NCBI GenBank assembly: GCA_023251155.1 | Contig: JAHEZH010000047.1 | Span: 1-36,857 of the forward strand | DNA: 36,857 bases | DNA from: Flammeovirgaceae bacterium | GTDB lineage: Bacteria > Bacteroidota > Bacteroidia > Cytophagales > Cyclobacteriaceae | Direction: 5' to 3' | Shown here: positions 7,967 through 16,542 of the stretch, in pieces | Layout: the number at the start of each line of letters is the position of its first letter | How positions within the stretch are numbered: the first letter of the stretch is position 1 | Made by a program: the position numbers and the translations under genes | Notes under the pieces: model-generated | The model's database searches: none | Told to the model about the DNA's origin: nothing | The model's input: the letters and a program-made list of their open reading frames with translations, nothing else

Positions 7967-9034
7967 ATGAAAATCAAATCAATAAAAGCCTGGTCCACCG
8001 ACCTTGGAAACACCAAACCTTATACCATCGCCTTCAAAACCATCGATGAAGTAGTTAACGCATTTGTTGAAATTACACTGGAAGATGGAACAACGGGTAT
8101 CGGAGCTGGCTGCCCCAGCGAATATGTAACCGGTGAGCCCTTATCACAGACACAGGAGATACTGCAGGAACAGCACCTGGCGTTTTTAGCAGGGCGTGAT
8201 ATTCGTGAACTCCACCAACTGAACTTTGAAGTGTGGCAGAAGTTTCCGAAGAACCCAGCGGCACGTGCCGCTATTGATATTGCCTTGTACGATGCGTTCA
8301 CAAAATACCTGGATGTGCCGTTGGTGAAATACCTCGGTCAGAAAATAAAATCATTGCCTACCTCCAATACGATCGGTATTAAAAATGTAGAGGAGACCTT
8401 GAAAGAAGCAGAAGAATATGGCCAGCGTGGGTTCACTGTGCTCAAAGTAAAACTGGGTAAAGACCTCGGCGAGGACATTGAGCGCATCGTAAAACTGCGA
8501 GAGAAGTTTGGTCAGAAATTCATCATCCGTATCGATGCGAATCAGGGATACACGATCGATCAGACCATCGATTTCTATAACAGAACAAAACACCTCAACA
8601 TCGAATTGATCGAACAGCCCCTGCCCGCCAAAGCCATTGCCGATCTCAAAAGACTTCCGGATGAAATCAAGCAGACCATTGCCGCCGATGAATCGCTCAT
8701 TACACCAAAGGATGCATTGTTGTTGAATAGTGCACCACGTGCTGCCGGTATCTTCAATATCAAACTGATGAAGTGCGGAGGTATTAACCAGGCACTAAAG
8801 ATTGCAGACATTGCTCTTCATGACCAGGTGGATTTGTTCTGGGGATGTAACGATGAGAGTATTGTCAGTATCACTGCAGCACTGCACGTTGCCTTTGCTT
8901 GCGCTAATACAAAATACATCGATCTTGACGGAAGTCTTGATTTAGCGCGTGATGTTGTGAAAGGTGGGTTTATATTAAAAGATGGAGTTATGAGTTGCTC
9001 GGATAAACCAGGACTGGGAGTTGAGCGGATATGA
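7967..9034 (+). CDS. Dipeptide epimerase (enolase superfamily, MLE subgroup)
   Basis: 355 aa, normal length. The catalytic set is complete: KxK (Lys160, Lys162), metal ligands Asp190 (RIDANQGY), Glu216 (ELIEQPL) and Asp241 (AADESL), and the opposing Lys266 (NIKLMKCGG). Asp319-x-Asp321 (YIDLDG) matches the DxD that binds the free amino group of dipeptides in L-Ala-D/L-Glu epimerases. This argues for a dipeptide substrate, for example one released from peptidoglycan. The enzyme flips one alpha-carbon through an Mg-stabilised enolate. Exact specificity is uncertain; the family includes Ala-Glu epimerases and others with different dipeptide preferences. An N-acetyl-D-glutamate racemase role (DgcA-like) is the main alternative because of the DUF1611 gene upstream. 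Confidence 0.9.
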   Translation: MKIKSIKAWSTDLGNTKPYTIAFKTIDEVVNAFVEITLEDGTTGIGAGCPSEYVTGEPLSQTQEILQEQHLAFLAGRDIRELHQLNFEVWQKFPKNPAARAAIDIALYDAFTKYLDVPLVKYLGQKIKSLPTSNTIGIKNVEETLKEAEEYGQRGFTVLKVKLGKDLGEDIERIVKLREKFGQKFIIRIDANQGYTIDQTIDFYNRTKHLNIELIEQPLPAKAIADLKRLPDEIKQTIAADESLITPKDALLLNSAPRAAGIFNIKLMKCGGINQALKIADIALHDQVDLFWGCNDESIVSITAALHVAFACANTKYIDLDGSLDLARDVVKGGFILKDGVMSCSDKPGLGVERI

Positions 9035-9155
9035 TTTCCCGATAAAGACTGATTTTACATTCAACACAAGAGCCATAAGGGAAATACATAACGAATACAA
9101 CAGTCTGGTGTCCCTCGCGGTATGATTGGGGTGATCTTTTGTGGTAGAAATAATG

Positions 9156-10091
9156 CTACTTTAATATAACAGCATCGAGCAGGTCTTTCAGTGAAGTAAA
9201 GACCTGTTCTTTGATTCTCCATCGCCCGTTATCAATAACAATGTCAATTTCACCCGCCTCGTCCATTTGTAAACCGGACCGTTCCAGGGCATTCCTCGTC
9301 CATAAATAAGTGGGGCCATCGCCAATCAGATTCACTTTAGTGGTGCGATACACTTCATGGGCTACTTTTCCTGTCTTCAAATCAAATCCTTTGAACTGAA
9401 AAACTGAATCAATCGATCCATCCAGCACCAGATCTTCGGGTATTCCGGTTTTGATAGACTGATCGGGCATGGTGAGCCAGATGAGATCGGCCGTTTGCAG
9501 TGCCAGGTCTAATTCATGTGTGGCCACCAATATGGCTTTGCCGCTGTTGCGGGTGAGTTGACGTAGCAGGTTCATGATCTCCACCCGGTTATTCAAATCA
9601 AGATGAGCGGTGGGCTCATCCATCAGTATGACGGGTGTCTCTTGAGTAAGTGCGCGTGCAACCATCACCATTTGCATCTGCCCGTCACTCAGCTCATAAA
9701 GTTTTTTATCCAGCAGATGCCGTATGTGCACCGTATCAATCGACTGATCGATAATTAAAAGATCGGCTTCGGTAAGTGTAATGTTCCAATTTACATACGG
9801 ATAGCGCCCGTAAGTAATCAACTCCCTTACCGTCATGTGTGAGGCAGCGATCTTATCGGTGAGTACAACAGCTACTTTCTTTTCATCTCCCCTGATGATT
9901 TTTCCAGAGAGGGGCTCCTGCAATCCTGCCAGTGTGCGTATCAGTGTCGACTTCCCTATTCCATTAGGCCCCATAAAGCAGACCAGTTCACCGGCCTGCA
10001 GCGATAGATTGATGTCATTGAAAAGAACTTTCGAAGTAGTATACCCCACGCTCAGACGCTGGGTTTCCAGAAATGGCTTTCGGTTCATCAT
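9156..10091 (-). CDS. ABC importer ATPase, FecE/BtuD type (iron-siderophore, heme or cobalamin)
   Basis: 311 aa. Walker A GPNGIGKST (about 40-48), a signature LSDGQ in place of the usual LSGGQ (about 136-140), Walker B VILMDEPTAHLD, and switch His in LVATHELD are all present. The nucleotide-binding domain ends near residue 225. A further about 85 residues form a C-terminal extension of the kind seen in Bacteroidota relatives, with no known function. The partner permease lies 176 bases upstream on the same strand. The ATPase powers import of a chelated metal or cofactor. The substrate cannot be told from the ATPase, and no riboswitch is seen. Confidence 0.9.
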   Translation of the reverse strand: MMNRKPFLETQRLSVGYTTSKVLFNDINLSLQAGELVCFMGPNGIGKSTLIRTLAGLQEPLSGKIIRGDEKKVAVVLTDKIAASHMTVRELITYGRYPYVNWNITLTEADLLIIDQSIDTVHIRHLLDKKLYELSDGQMQMVMVARALTQETPVILMDEPTAHLDLNNRVEIMNLLRQLTRNSGKAILVATHELDLALQTADLIWLTMPDQSIKTGIPEDLVLDGSIDSVFQFKGFDLKTGKVAHEVYRTTKVNLIGDGPTYLWTRNALERSGLQMDEAGEIDIVIDNGRWRIKEQVFTSLKDLLDAVILK

Positions 10092-10267
10092 TGAAGGGTA
10101 AAATTAGCTGTTAATAGTTGGATACTTAGGTGCGGGTACCGTATTCGTTTATTAACGATCTGATTCAGCGCACCGACCGCTCAGCCATGTCGCTTATTTT
10201 CGATTTAATCCCACTCATTGATTACACTCGACTATAGGCAAAAAGCACGAATTGAGCACGAACTGAT

Positions 10268-11290
10268 TTAAACCCTGATTTTCTTGTTTCGAATAACCAT
10301 CCAGATGACAACGGGCGCACCGATCATGGACGTAATGGCATTAAGCGGAAGCAGCAGGGTACTGCCGGGGAGCTGCGCCAGCATATCGCAGAACAAAAGG
10401 AGTATCGGACCTCCCAGCATCACTGCAGGTAGTAGTATTTTGTGATTGGTAGTGGGTATCAGAAGCCGTATCAGGTGAGGTACCGCCAGGCCTACAAAAG
10501 CGACAGGGCCGCAGAAGGCGGTTACCCCTCCAGCCATGATGCTGGTAGCAGTCACTATCCAGAAGCGTGATCGTTTAAGGTTTACCCCCAGGCTTTGTGC
10601 ATAATGATCACCAAGCAACCACCCGTTTAATGACTTCATAAAGAGCAATGCAATACCTGATCCGGTCAGCGTGATGATCCCTAATACGATAATCTCTGAC
10701 CAGCCCGTGCTGCCTACGTTGCCCATGGTCCATATCATAAACGCCTGCAGGTCTTCGGCACGACTCACATACTGCAATACACCTACTATTGCTGCAGTAG
10801 TAGCAGATATCATCAGCCCGATAATTAAAAGAGACGTATTGTCTTTAACATAATTAGAGATGATGATTACCAGAATGAAAACCAGCGAAGAACCCATGCT
10901 GGAAGCGATAGCAATCGCCCACGGATTGCTGGCGATTACTAAGAGTGAGGCTGACTGACTAATTAATAAGACCAGCGCCACCATGAGGCTGGCGCCAGAA
11001 CTAAGGCCCAGTACATCAGGCCCGGCCAAAGGGTTCCGGAAAATGGTTTGCATTAATAACCCGCTTACGGATAACGCTGCACCCGCAAGGATACAGGTGA
11101 GTGCTTTGGGCAAGCGGAATTGCCAGACAATCGTGCTGTAAGTAGCACTGCTGCTGTTATCCGTTAGCAATGATTTAAATAACTCTTCAACAGGTATTCG
11201 TACACTTCCCAGCGATATGTTCAATATAAAGAGCAGCAGCAGGCTGGCGGCCAGAGCTACGAGGTATTTATTAAAATGAACTTGCTTCAC
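10268..11290 (-). CDS. FecCD/BtuC-type ABC permease
   Basis: 340 aa, typical of the family, with about nine or ten hydrophobic segments. Family marks include QFRLPKALTCILAGAALSVS near residue 54, GLLMQTIFRNPLAGPDVLGL, and FCGPVAFVGLAVPHLIRLL near residue 262. It forms the channel of a type II importer for iron-siderophores, heme or cobalamin. The start is GTG at 11290 (MKQVHFNKYLV), which no in-frame ATG replaces. The ATPase gene follows 176 bases downstream. There is no periplasmic binding protein or TonB receptor beside it, so the binding component must be encoded elsewhere. Confidence 0.92.
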   Translation of the reverse strand: MKQVHFNKYLVALAASLLLLFILNISLGSVRIPVEELFKSLLTDNSSSATYSTIVWQFRLPKALTCILAGAALSVSGLLMQTIFRNPLAGPDVLGLSSGASLMVALVLLISQSASLLVIASNPWAIAIASSMGSSLVFILVIIISNYVKDNTSLLIIGLMISATTAAIVGVLQYVSRAEDLQAFMIWTMGNVGSTGWSEIIVLGIITLTGSGIALLFMKSLNGWLLGDHYAQSLGVNLKRSRFWIVTATSIMAGGVTAFCGPVAFVGLAVPHLIRLLIPTTNHKILLPAVMLGGPILLLFCDMLAQLPGSTLLLPLNAITSMIGAPVVIWMVIRNKKIRV

Positions 11291-11356
11291 GTATGGCTTG
11301 TGGAAAAGCAGCGAAAATAGAGTATGATTGCATCCCGATTCGCTTTTTGGTGATAA

Positions 11357-11393
11357 GATTTATCAAAAGTAGCTATTTCGAAATAGATAAATC
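11357..11393. promoter_or_regulatory. Nested inverted repeats, candidate operator between the permease gene and rplC
   Basis: CTATTTCGAAATAG (11373-11386) is a perfect 14-bp palindrome. GATTTATC (11357-11364) and GATAAATC (11386-11393) form an outer inverted pair around it. It lies about 83 bases above the permease start and about 90 bases above the rplC promoter. A dimeric regulator of metal uptake is a reasonable guess. It does not look like a standard Fur box. Confidence 0.4.
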
Positions 11394-11433
11394 GCTGAAA
11401 ATCAGTGCACATATGACGCCAAAAACCCATAAT

Positions 11434-11466
11434 CCTAACGAATCATTAAAATTGTTAGGTTTTTTT
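11434..11466 (+). terminator. Rho-independent terminator with no gene upstream on its strand
   Basis: CCTAAC (11434-11439) pairs with GTTAGG (11454-11459), and AAT pairs with ATT inside after a one-base bulge. Seven T residues follow (11460-11466). It points in the plus direction, yet the gene to its left is on the minus strand. It lies just before the rplC promoter, so it may insulate the ribosomal operon or be left from a lost upstream gene. Confidence 0.65.
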
Positions 11467-11475
11467 GAGCCCACC

Positions 11476-11506
11476 CTTGTGAACTAAATATTAGTTTCTA
11501 TCTTTG
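11476..11506 (+). promoter_or_regulatory. Promoter of the rplC ribosomal operon
   Basis: CTTG (11476-11479), exactly 19 bases, then TATCTTTG (11499-11506). This fits the Bacteroidetes TTTG-N19-TAnnTTTG pattern with one mismatch in the -33 element. The transcript should begin near 11511-11513, giving a leader of about 55 bases. Confidence 0.75.
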
Positions 11507-11514
11507 CAGTCCTT

Positions 11515-11535
11515 TTTACGGGGAGGACCCGTAAA
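11515..11535 (+). promoter_or_regulatory. 5' leader hairpin of the rplC operon
   Basis: TTTACGGG and CCCGTAAA form a perfect 8-bp stem around a GAGGA loop, within a few bases of the predicted transcript start. No T-run follows, so it is not a terminator. It may protect the 5' end or bind a ribosomal protein for feedback control. A comparable hairpin opens the rpsH transcript (18191-18213). Confidence 0.55.
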
Positions 11536-11567
11536 CTGACTTAAAACAAGCAAAATAGGTTTCAACC

Positions 11568-12200
11568 ATGCCTGGAATAATTGGACGTAAAGTAGGAATG
11601 ACAAGCGTTTTTAACGCTGAAGGCCACAATATAGCGGTCACTGTCATCGAGGCTGGACCTTGTGTAGTTACTCAAGTGAAAACAGAGTCAACTGATGGAT
11701 ACAAGGCAATGCAGTTAGCATTTGGTGAGAAGAAAGAGAAAAACACTTCTAAGCAAATGATTGGCCACTTCAAAAAAGCCAACACAACACCAAAGCGTAA
11801 CGTGACTGAGTTCCGTGACTTTGATGCTGAGTTCGATGCTTTTGCAGAACTGGGCAAAGAAATAAAGTTAGCGGATGTATTCGTTGAGGGTGACCTTATC
11901 GAAGTCGTTGCTACTTCAAAAGGTAAGGGATTCCAGGGTGTTGTGAAGCGCCACGGATTTGCCGGAGTAGGTGGTCAGACTCACGGTCAGCATAACCGTC
12001 TTCGTGCTCCTGGTTCTATGGGTAATGCTTCCTTTGCGTCACGCGTAATTAAAGGTAAGCGTCTTGCTGGCCGTATGGGTGGAGATCGCGTAAAAACATC
12101 TAACCTGAAAGTGGTAAAGATTCTGGCAGAACAGAATTTGATTTTAATAAGTGGTTCCGTACCCGGAGCTAAGAACGCAACGATAATCCTGCAGAAGTAA
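11568..12200 (+). CDS. rplC: 50S ribosomal protein L3 (uL3)
   Basis: 210 aa. It starts with the family signature [13 protein letters not shown]. The [18 protein letters not shown] stretch (about 140-157) is the extension that reaches the peptidyl transferase centre. It is one of the first proteins to bind 23S rRNA in assembly. It is the first gene of this operon: rpsJ, which normally precedes it, is absent, and a promoter lies 62 bases upstream. Its TAA overlaps the rplD ATG by one base (TAATG). Confidence 0.98.
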   Translation: MPGIIGRKVGMTSVFNAEGHNIAVTVIEAGPCVVTQVKTESTDGYKAMQLAFGEKKEKNTSKQMIGHFKKANTTPKRNVTEFRDFDAEFDAFAELGKEIKLADVFVEGDLIEVVATSKGKGFQGVVKRHGFAGVGGQTHGQHNRLRAPGSMGNASFASRVIKGKRLAGRMGGDRVKTSNLKVVKILAEQNLILISGSVPGAKNATIILQK

Positions 12201-12826
12201 TGGACATAGCAGTTGTAAAATATAGTGGCGAAAGCGCTGGCCGTAAAGTAAGCCTCTCTTCAGAGGTTTTCGGAATCGAACCGAATGATCATGCCATCTG
12301 GCTTGATGTGAAAAGTTATCTGGCTAACCAACGCCAGGGAACACACAAAGCAAAGCAGCGTAACGAAATTTCTGGTTCTTCCAGAAAATTGAAAAAACAA
12401 AAGGGAACTGGTGGAGCTCGTGCGGGTAACATCAAGAACCCTCAGTTCAAAGGTGGTGGTCGTGTATTTGGTCCTGTACCGCGCGATTATTCCTTCAAAC
12501 TGAATAAGAAAGTAAAAGACCTGGCTCGCCGGTCAGCACTTACTTACAAAGCGAAAGATAACTCTATCGCCATCATCGAAAATTTCAACTTCGATGCACC
12601 TAAGACAGCTCAGTACATCAAATTACTTAGCTCTCTGTCTTTCACAGATAAAAAGACCCTTCTGGTTCTTCCTGAAAATGATAAGAACATCGTTCTGTCC
12701 GGAAGAAACATCAAGAATGCAAAAATCACTACTGCAGCTCAACTCAGCACGTACGATGTGATGAATGCAGAGCAATTGATTTTGGTGGAAGGTTCTATTG
12801 AAAAGATTGATCACCTTTTAAAATAA
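12200..12826 (+). CDS. rplD: 50S ribosomal protein L4 (uL4)
   Basis: 208 aa. The central loop that lines the exit tunnel is recognisable (RQGTHKAKQRNEISGS, then KQKGTGGARAG, about 47-77), followed by GGGRVFGPVPRDY. In E. coli L4 also represses its own S10 operon through the mRNA leader; whether it acts on the leader hairpin here is not known. It is coupled to rplC by a one-base stop/start overlap and lies 9 bases before rplW. Confidence 0.98.
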   Translation: MDIAVVKYSGESAGRKVSLSSEVFGIEPNDHAIWLDVKSYLANQRQGTHKAKQRNEISGSSRKLKKQKGTGGARAGNIKNPQFKGGGRVFGPVPRDYSFKLNKKVKDLARRSALTYKAKDNSIAIIENFNFDAPKTAQYIKLLSSLSFTDKKTLLVLPENDKNIVLSGRNIKNAKITTAAQLSTYDVMNAEQLILVEGSIEKIDHLLK

Positions 12827-12835
12827 GCGGTAACC

Positions 12836-13123
12836 ATGAGTATCCTTAGAAGACCTTTAGTTACTGAGAAAGTATCGGCCCTTAATGAAAAGGGTAAGTA
12901 CGGATTCATTGTAGATCTTGAAGCCAACAAAGTGGAGATCAAGAATGCAGTAGAGAAAATGTACGGAGTGAATGTTGAAAAAGTAAACACACTCAGTGTA
13001 ATGGGTAAGTTCAAGAGCAGATTCACCAAAGCAGGTGTGTTGTCTGGTCGCAAGCCTAACTACAAAAAAGCCATTGTTACATTGGCAGCTGGCGAAGTAA
13101 TTGATTTTTATAGCAACGTATAA
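12836..13123 (+). CDS. rplW: 50S ribosomal protein L23 (uL23)
   Basis: 95 aa. ILRRPLVTEKVSALNEKGKY is the conserved N-terminus and KVEIKNAVEKMYGV the conserved helix. L23 sits at the tunnel exit and is a docking site for trigger factor and SRP. Gaps of 9 and 10 bases on either side place it firmly in the operon. Confidence 0.97.
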   Translation: MSILRRPLVTEKVSALNEKGKYGFIVDLEANKVEIKNAVEKMYGVNVEKVNTLSVMGKFKSRFTKAGVLSGRKPNYKKAIVTLAAGEVIDFYSNV

Positions 13124-13133
13124 TAGCTGAATC

Positions 13134-13958
13134 ATGGCGTTGAAAAAACTTAGACCGATCACAGCAGGAACACGTCATCGACTTTCTCCTGGGTTCGAAG
13201 ATATTACCACACGTGTACCTGAAAAATCGTTAGTAGCGATTATCAAGAAATCGGGTGGTCGTAACAACACAGGTAAAATGACTATGCGCTACATCGGTGG
13301 TGGTCATAAGCAGAAGACTCGTATTATCGACTTCAAACGCGATAAATTCGGAATTCCTGCTACTGTAAAATCAGTAGAATACGATCCAACAAGAACTGCC
13401 CGCGTAGCATTGTTATACTATGCGGATGGTGAGAAAGCATATATCATTGCTCCTCAGGGAATCAAAGTGGGCCAGACAGTAATTTCTGGTGACGATGTGG
13501 CTCCTGAAGTTGGAAATGCGCTTCCATTGGCAAAGATCCCTGTCGGTACTGTGGTACATAACGTGGAGATCAAACCAGGAAGAGGAGCTTCAATATCACG
13601 TAGTGCCGGTTCATTCGTACAGTTAGTCGCTCGCGAAGGACTGTATGCTACTTTAAAGATGCCTTCCGGTGAGATGCGTAATGTACTTTCTCGTTGCCTG
13701 GCAACAGTAGGTGCAGTGTCTAACGCTGATCACATGAACGAAAGCGTAGGTAAGGCAGGTCGCAGCCGTTGGAGAGGGGTAAGACCTCGCACCAGAGCGG
13801 TAGCGATGAACCCGGTTGATCACCCTATGGGTGGTGGTGAAGGTCGTGCATCAGGAGGTCATCCAAGATCACGCAAGGGCTTATTGTCTAAGGGCAAGAA
13901 GACACGTCACCCTAAGAAGTATTCTGATGGTTTAATCATTGCAAGGAGGAAGAAATAA
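13134..13958 (+). CDS. rplB: 50S ribosomal protein L2 (uL2)
   Basis: 274 aa, full length. The conserved C-terminal region [18 protein letters not shown] holds the histidine close to the peptidyl transferase centre. An RNA-binding N-terminal part ([19 protein letters not shown]) precedes it. It is needed for subunit joining. An AGGAGG run near its end (13944-13949) encodes the conserved ARRK tail and lies 11 bases before the rpsS start, 2 bases beyond this stop. Confidence 0.98.
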   Translation: MALKKLRPITAGTRHRLSPGFEDITTRVPEKSLVAIIKKSGGRNNTGKMTMRYIGGGHKQKTRIIDFKRDKFGIPATVKSVEYDPTRTARVALLYYADGEKAYIIAPQGIKVGQTVISGDDVAPEVGNALPLAKIPVGTVVHNVEIKPGRGASISRSAGSFVQLVAREGLYATLKMPSGEMRNVLSRCLATVGAVSNADHMNESVGKAGRSRWRGVRPRTRAVAMNPVDHPMGGGEGRASGGHPRSRKGLLSKGKKTRHPKKYSDGLIIARRKK

Positions 13959-13960
13959 TC

Positions 13961-14239
13961 ATGGGACGTTCGGTAAAAAAAGGTCCGTATTTGGATGCCC
14001 GTCTGGCAAAAAAGGCACAGACACAGGAGCAATCAGGTAAAAAATCAGTGATCAAAACTTGGTCCAGAAGATCAACGATCACTCCTGATTTGATAGGGTT
14101 CACTTTTGCTGTGCACAACGGCAACAAGTTCATACCTGTATATGTAACTGAGAACATGGTCGGTCACAAGTTAGGTGAATTTGCACCTACACGTACCTTC
14201 AAAGGTCACTCAGGCAATAACAAAGACGGTAAGAAGTAA
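13961..14239 (+). CDS. rpsS: 30S ribosomal protein S19 (uS19)
   Basis: 92 aa. The [10 protein letters not shown] start, [14 protein letters not shown] and [16 protein letters not shown] are all family marks. S19 binds 16S rRNA in the 30S head next to S13. It starts 2 bases after the rplB stop; rplV follows after 25 bases. Confidence 0.98.
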   Translation: MGRSVKKGPYLDARLAKKAQTQEQSGKKSVIKTWSRRSTITPDLIGFTFAVHNGNKFIPVYVTENMVGHKLGEFAPTRTFKGHSGNNKDGKK

Positions 14240-14264
14240 TTCAGATAAGTAACGAATTCCAATT

Positions 14265-14720
14265 ATGGAAACGGCAGAAAAGAAAATAAAAGGATCAGTA
14301 CAAAAAAGAGCTAAGATCGAAGCGGTGAAACAAGCTGCTAAAAACGGTCCTGGTATCGCTTACCTGAAAGATGTTCCTACATCTCCTCGTAAGATGAGAT
14401 TGGTTGCTGACCTGATCCGCGGTGTGGATGCATTCAAAGCACTTTCAATCCTGCGATTTGAGGCAAAACATCCGTCAGTACGATTAGAGAAATTGCTGAC
14501 CTCAGCAATGGCCAACTGGAAGGCAAAGAACCCGGACACGGATTTGGATAAAGCCAACCTGTTTGTAAAGGAGATATTTGTTGATGGAGGTAAGATCCTG
14601 AAACGCCTTCGTCCTGCGCCTCAGGGCCGTGCTCACCGTGTGAGAAAAAGATCAAATCATGTAACATTGGTTGTTGACAAAGCTCCGGTGGTTACTGAAG
14701 AAAAGAAATCTGCTGAATAA
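14265..14720 (+). CDS. rplV: 50S ribosomal protein L22 (uL22), extended at both ends
   Basis: 151 aa against about 110 in E. coli. The core begins near residue 30 ([22 protein letters not shown]) and includes the tunnel hairpin ([20 protein letters not shown]). A Lys-rich N-terminal extension of about 28 residues and a C-terminal tail with several Lys/Glu ([10 protein letters not shown]) are added. L22 helps shape the exit tunnel, where erythromycin resistance changes can occur. Confidence 0.97.
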   Translation: METAEKKIKGSVQKRAKIEAVKQAAKNGPGIAYLKDVPTSPRKMRLVADLIRGVDAFKALSILRFEAKHPSVRLEKLLTSAMANWKAKNPDTDLDKANLFVKEIFVDGGKILKRLRPAPQGRAHRVRKRSNHVTLVVDKAPVVTEEKKSAE

Positions 14721-14735
14721 GAAAAGATAAAACGA

Positions 14736-15593
14736 ATGGGACAAAAGATTAACCCTGTTGGATTTAGATTAGGCGTTATCCGCGGTTGGGATTCCAACTG
14801 GTTCGGTGGCAAAACGCTTGCTGATAAATTGGTTGAAGATCACAAAATCAGAGATTACGTAAGTGCTCGTATCCCTAAAGGTGGTATTGCCAAAGTAGTG
14901 ATTGAGCGTACGTTGAAGCGTGTTACATTAACCATTCATACTGCTCGCCCCGGCGTTGTTATCGGTAAAGGCGGAACTGAGGTTGATAAGATCAAAGAAG
15001 AATTAAAGAAGATCACCGGTAAAGATGTTCAGATCAATATCTTCGAAATTAAGCGTCCTGAGCTGGATGCGAAACTGGTAGGTGAATCGATCGCTCAGCA
15101 ACTGGAAGCACGTATTGCTTTCCGTAGAGCAATGAAGCAATCCATTGCTTCGGCTATGCGGGTAGGTGCTGAAGGTATTAAAGTGAAATTGTCAGGCCGT
15201 TTAGGCGGTGCAGATATGGCTCGTACTGAGCAATATAAAGAAGGACGTATTCCTCTTCACACACTTCGTGCAGACATTGACTATGCAATCTCTGAAGCAC
15301 AGACCGTGTATGGTAAAATCGGTATCAAAGTATGGATTTTCCGTGGTGAGGTATATGGCAAGCGTGATCTTTCTCCTAACATCGGTGCAGTAAGTAATGC
15401 ATCCGAAGGTGGAAACAAGGGTGGTGCTCCTGGTAATGACAGAGGCAGACGTGGTGGTAATGACCGCGGAGGCGACAGAAGAGAACGTGGCGGTGATAAC
15501 CGTGGCGACAGAAGAGGCCCTGGTGCAGGTGGTGCTAATCGTGGTGGAGACAACCGCGGTGGTGCTGGTGCAGCAAGAGGTGGAAGAAGATAA
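14736..15593 (+). CDS. rpsC: 30S ribosomal protein S3 (uS3) with Gly/Arg/Asp-rich tail
   Basis: 285 aa, about 50 more than E. coli S3 (233). The N-terminal part, the KH domain ([20 protein letters not shown], about 71-90) and the C-terminal domain ([17 protein letters not shown]) are normal. From residue about 222 to the end, a 64-residue tail is built almost only from G, R, D, N and A, with repeated RGG, GGDNRG and GDRR units. It resembles the RGG tails of RNA-binding proteins and is probably disordered. S3 lies at the mRNA entry channel and takes part in mRNA unwinding; the tail could contact mRNA there. Confidence 0.97.
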   Translation: MGQKINPVGFRLGVIRGWDSNWFGGKTLADKLVEDHKIRDYVSARIPKGGIAKVVIERTLKRVTLTIHTARPGVVIGKGGTEVDKIKEELKKITGKDVQINIFEIKRPELDAKLVGESIAQQLEARIAFRRAMKQSIASAMRVGAEGIKVKLSGRLGGADMARTEQYKEGRIPLHTLRADIDYAISEAQTVYGKIGIKVWIFRGEVYGKRDLSPNIGAVSNASEGGNKGGAPGNDRGRRGGNDRGGDRRERGGDNRGDRRGPGAGGANRGGDNRGGAGAARGGRR

Positions 15594-15623
15594 GAATTAA
15601 AAGGTTTTATAAAGTAGCAAATC

Positions 15624-16043
15624 ATGTTACAACCCAAACGTACTAAGTTCAGGAAACAACAAAAAGGCAGAGTTAAGGGTATGGCCACACGTGGTCACTC
15701 AATCGCCTTCGGTTCGTTTGCTTTGAAAGCAATTGAGCCAGGATGGATCACCGCACGCCAGCTGGAAGCAGCTCGTGTTGCCGTAACCCGCGCAATGAAG
15801 CGTGAAGGTCAGGTTTGGATACGTATATTCCCGGATAAACCAATCACTCAGAAGCCTGCAGAGGTACGTATGGGTAAAGGTAAAGGAGCTCCTGAATACT
15901 GGGTAGCGGTGGTAAAACCGGGCACTATCTTGTTCGAAGCGGGTGGTGTAAACATGGCTACCGCAAAAGAAGCTTTGGCTCTGGCGGATGGTAAATTACC
16001 ATTACGCACGAAGTTTTCCGTAAGAAGAGATTACGTTGAATAA
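15624..16043 (+). CDS. rplP: 50S ribosomal protein L16 (uL16)
   Basis: 139 aa. It starts [16 protein letters not shown]. The arginine hydroxylation region [16 protein letters not shown] (about 73-88) and [16 protein letters not shown] are conserved. L16 binds late in assembly near the A-site tRNA. It lies 30 bases after rpsC and 12 before rpmC. Confidence 0.98.
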   Translation: MLQPKRTKFRKQQKGRVKGMATRGHSIAFGSFALKAIEPGWITARQLEAARVAVTRAMKREGQVWIRIFPDKPITQKPAEVRMGKGKGAPEYWVAVVKPGTILFEAGGVNMATAKEALALADGKLPLRTKFSVRRDYVE

Positions 16044-16055
16044 CGAATAGCAATC

Positions 16056-16250
16056 ATGAAGAACGCAGAAATTAAAGGTTTGAACGTAGCCGAGCTGAAA
16101 GAAAAAATCGGTGGAGAGCAAGAGGCACTTCGTAAACTGAAGTTTGCTCATAGAGTTTCCAGCATTGAAAACCCTATGAAGATCAGCGAAACGCGCAAGA
16201 CAATTGCTCGTCTGAAGACTGAGTTGACGGCTAAAGAAAAAGCAAAGTGA
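16056..16250 (+). CDS. rpmC: 50S ribosomal protein L29 (uL29)
   Basis: 64 aa. Two helices with the usual pattern: LNVAELKEKIGGEQEALRKL, then RVSSIENPMKISETRKTIAR. L29 sits beside L23 at the tunnel exit. It is 12 bases after rplP and 32 bases before rpsQ. Confidence 0.95.
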   Translation: MKNAEIKGLNVAELKEKIGGEQEALRKLKFAHRVSSIENPMKISETRKTIARLKTELTAKEKAK

Positions 16251-16282
16251 TAGCTGGAGAAATCCTCTAAAGCATAACAATC

Positions 16283-16540
16283 ATGGAAGAAAGGAATTTA
16301 AGAAAAGAGAAGGTAGGCACAGTGGTTAGCAATAAAATGCAAAAATCAATCACTATTGCTGTTAACCGTAAGGTGAAGCATGCCATCTATGGAAAGTTCA
16401 TGAACAAAACAACCAAGTTCATGGCACACGATGAGAAGAACGAAGCAGGTATCGGTGATACCGTTCGCATCTCAGAAACCCGTCCTTTGTCTAAAAGCAA
16501 AAGATGGAGATTGGTTGAAATCATTGAAAAAGCAAAATAA
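16283..16540 (+). CDS. rpsQ: 30S ribosomal protein S17 (uS17)
   Basis: 85 aa. [20 protein letters not shown] and [20 protein letters not shown] are the family's OB-fold strands and signature. S17 is a primary binder of 16S rRNA. rplN starts 2 bases after its stop. Confidence 0.97.
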   Translation: MEERNLRKEKVGTVVSNKMQKSITIAVNRKVKHAIYGKFMNKTTKFMAHDEKNEAGIGDTVRISETRPLSKSKRWRLVEIIEKAK

Positions 16541-16542
16541 CC

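Noticed and set aside
10244-10262. AGCACGAA direct repeat, 11-base period
   Set aside because: Only eight bases in two copies, just after the permease stop; expected by chance often enough.
11293-11487. 64-codon plus-strand frame before rplC
   Set aside because: It covers the palindrome and the terminator and has no protein-like pattern.
13944-13950. Shine-Dalgarno-like AGGAGGA before rpsS
   Set aside because: The bases encode the conserved ARRK end of L2, so codon constraint explains them; the other starts in the cluster lack such a site.
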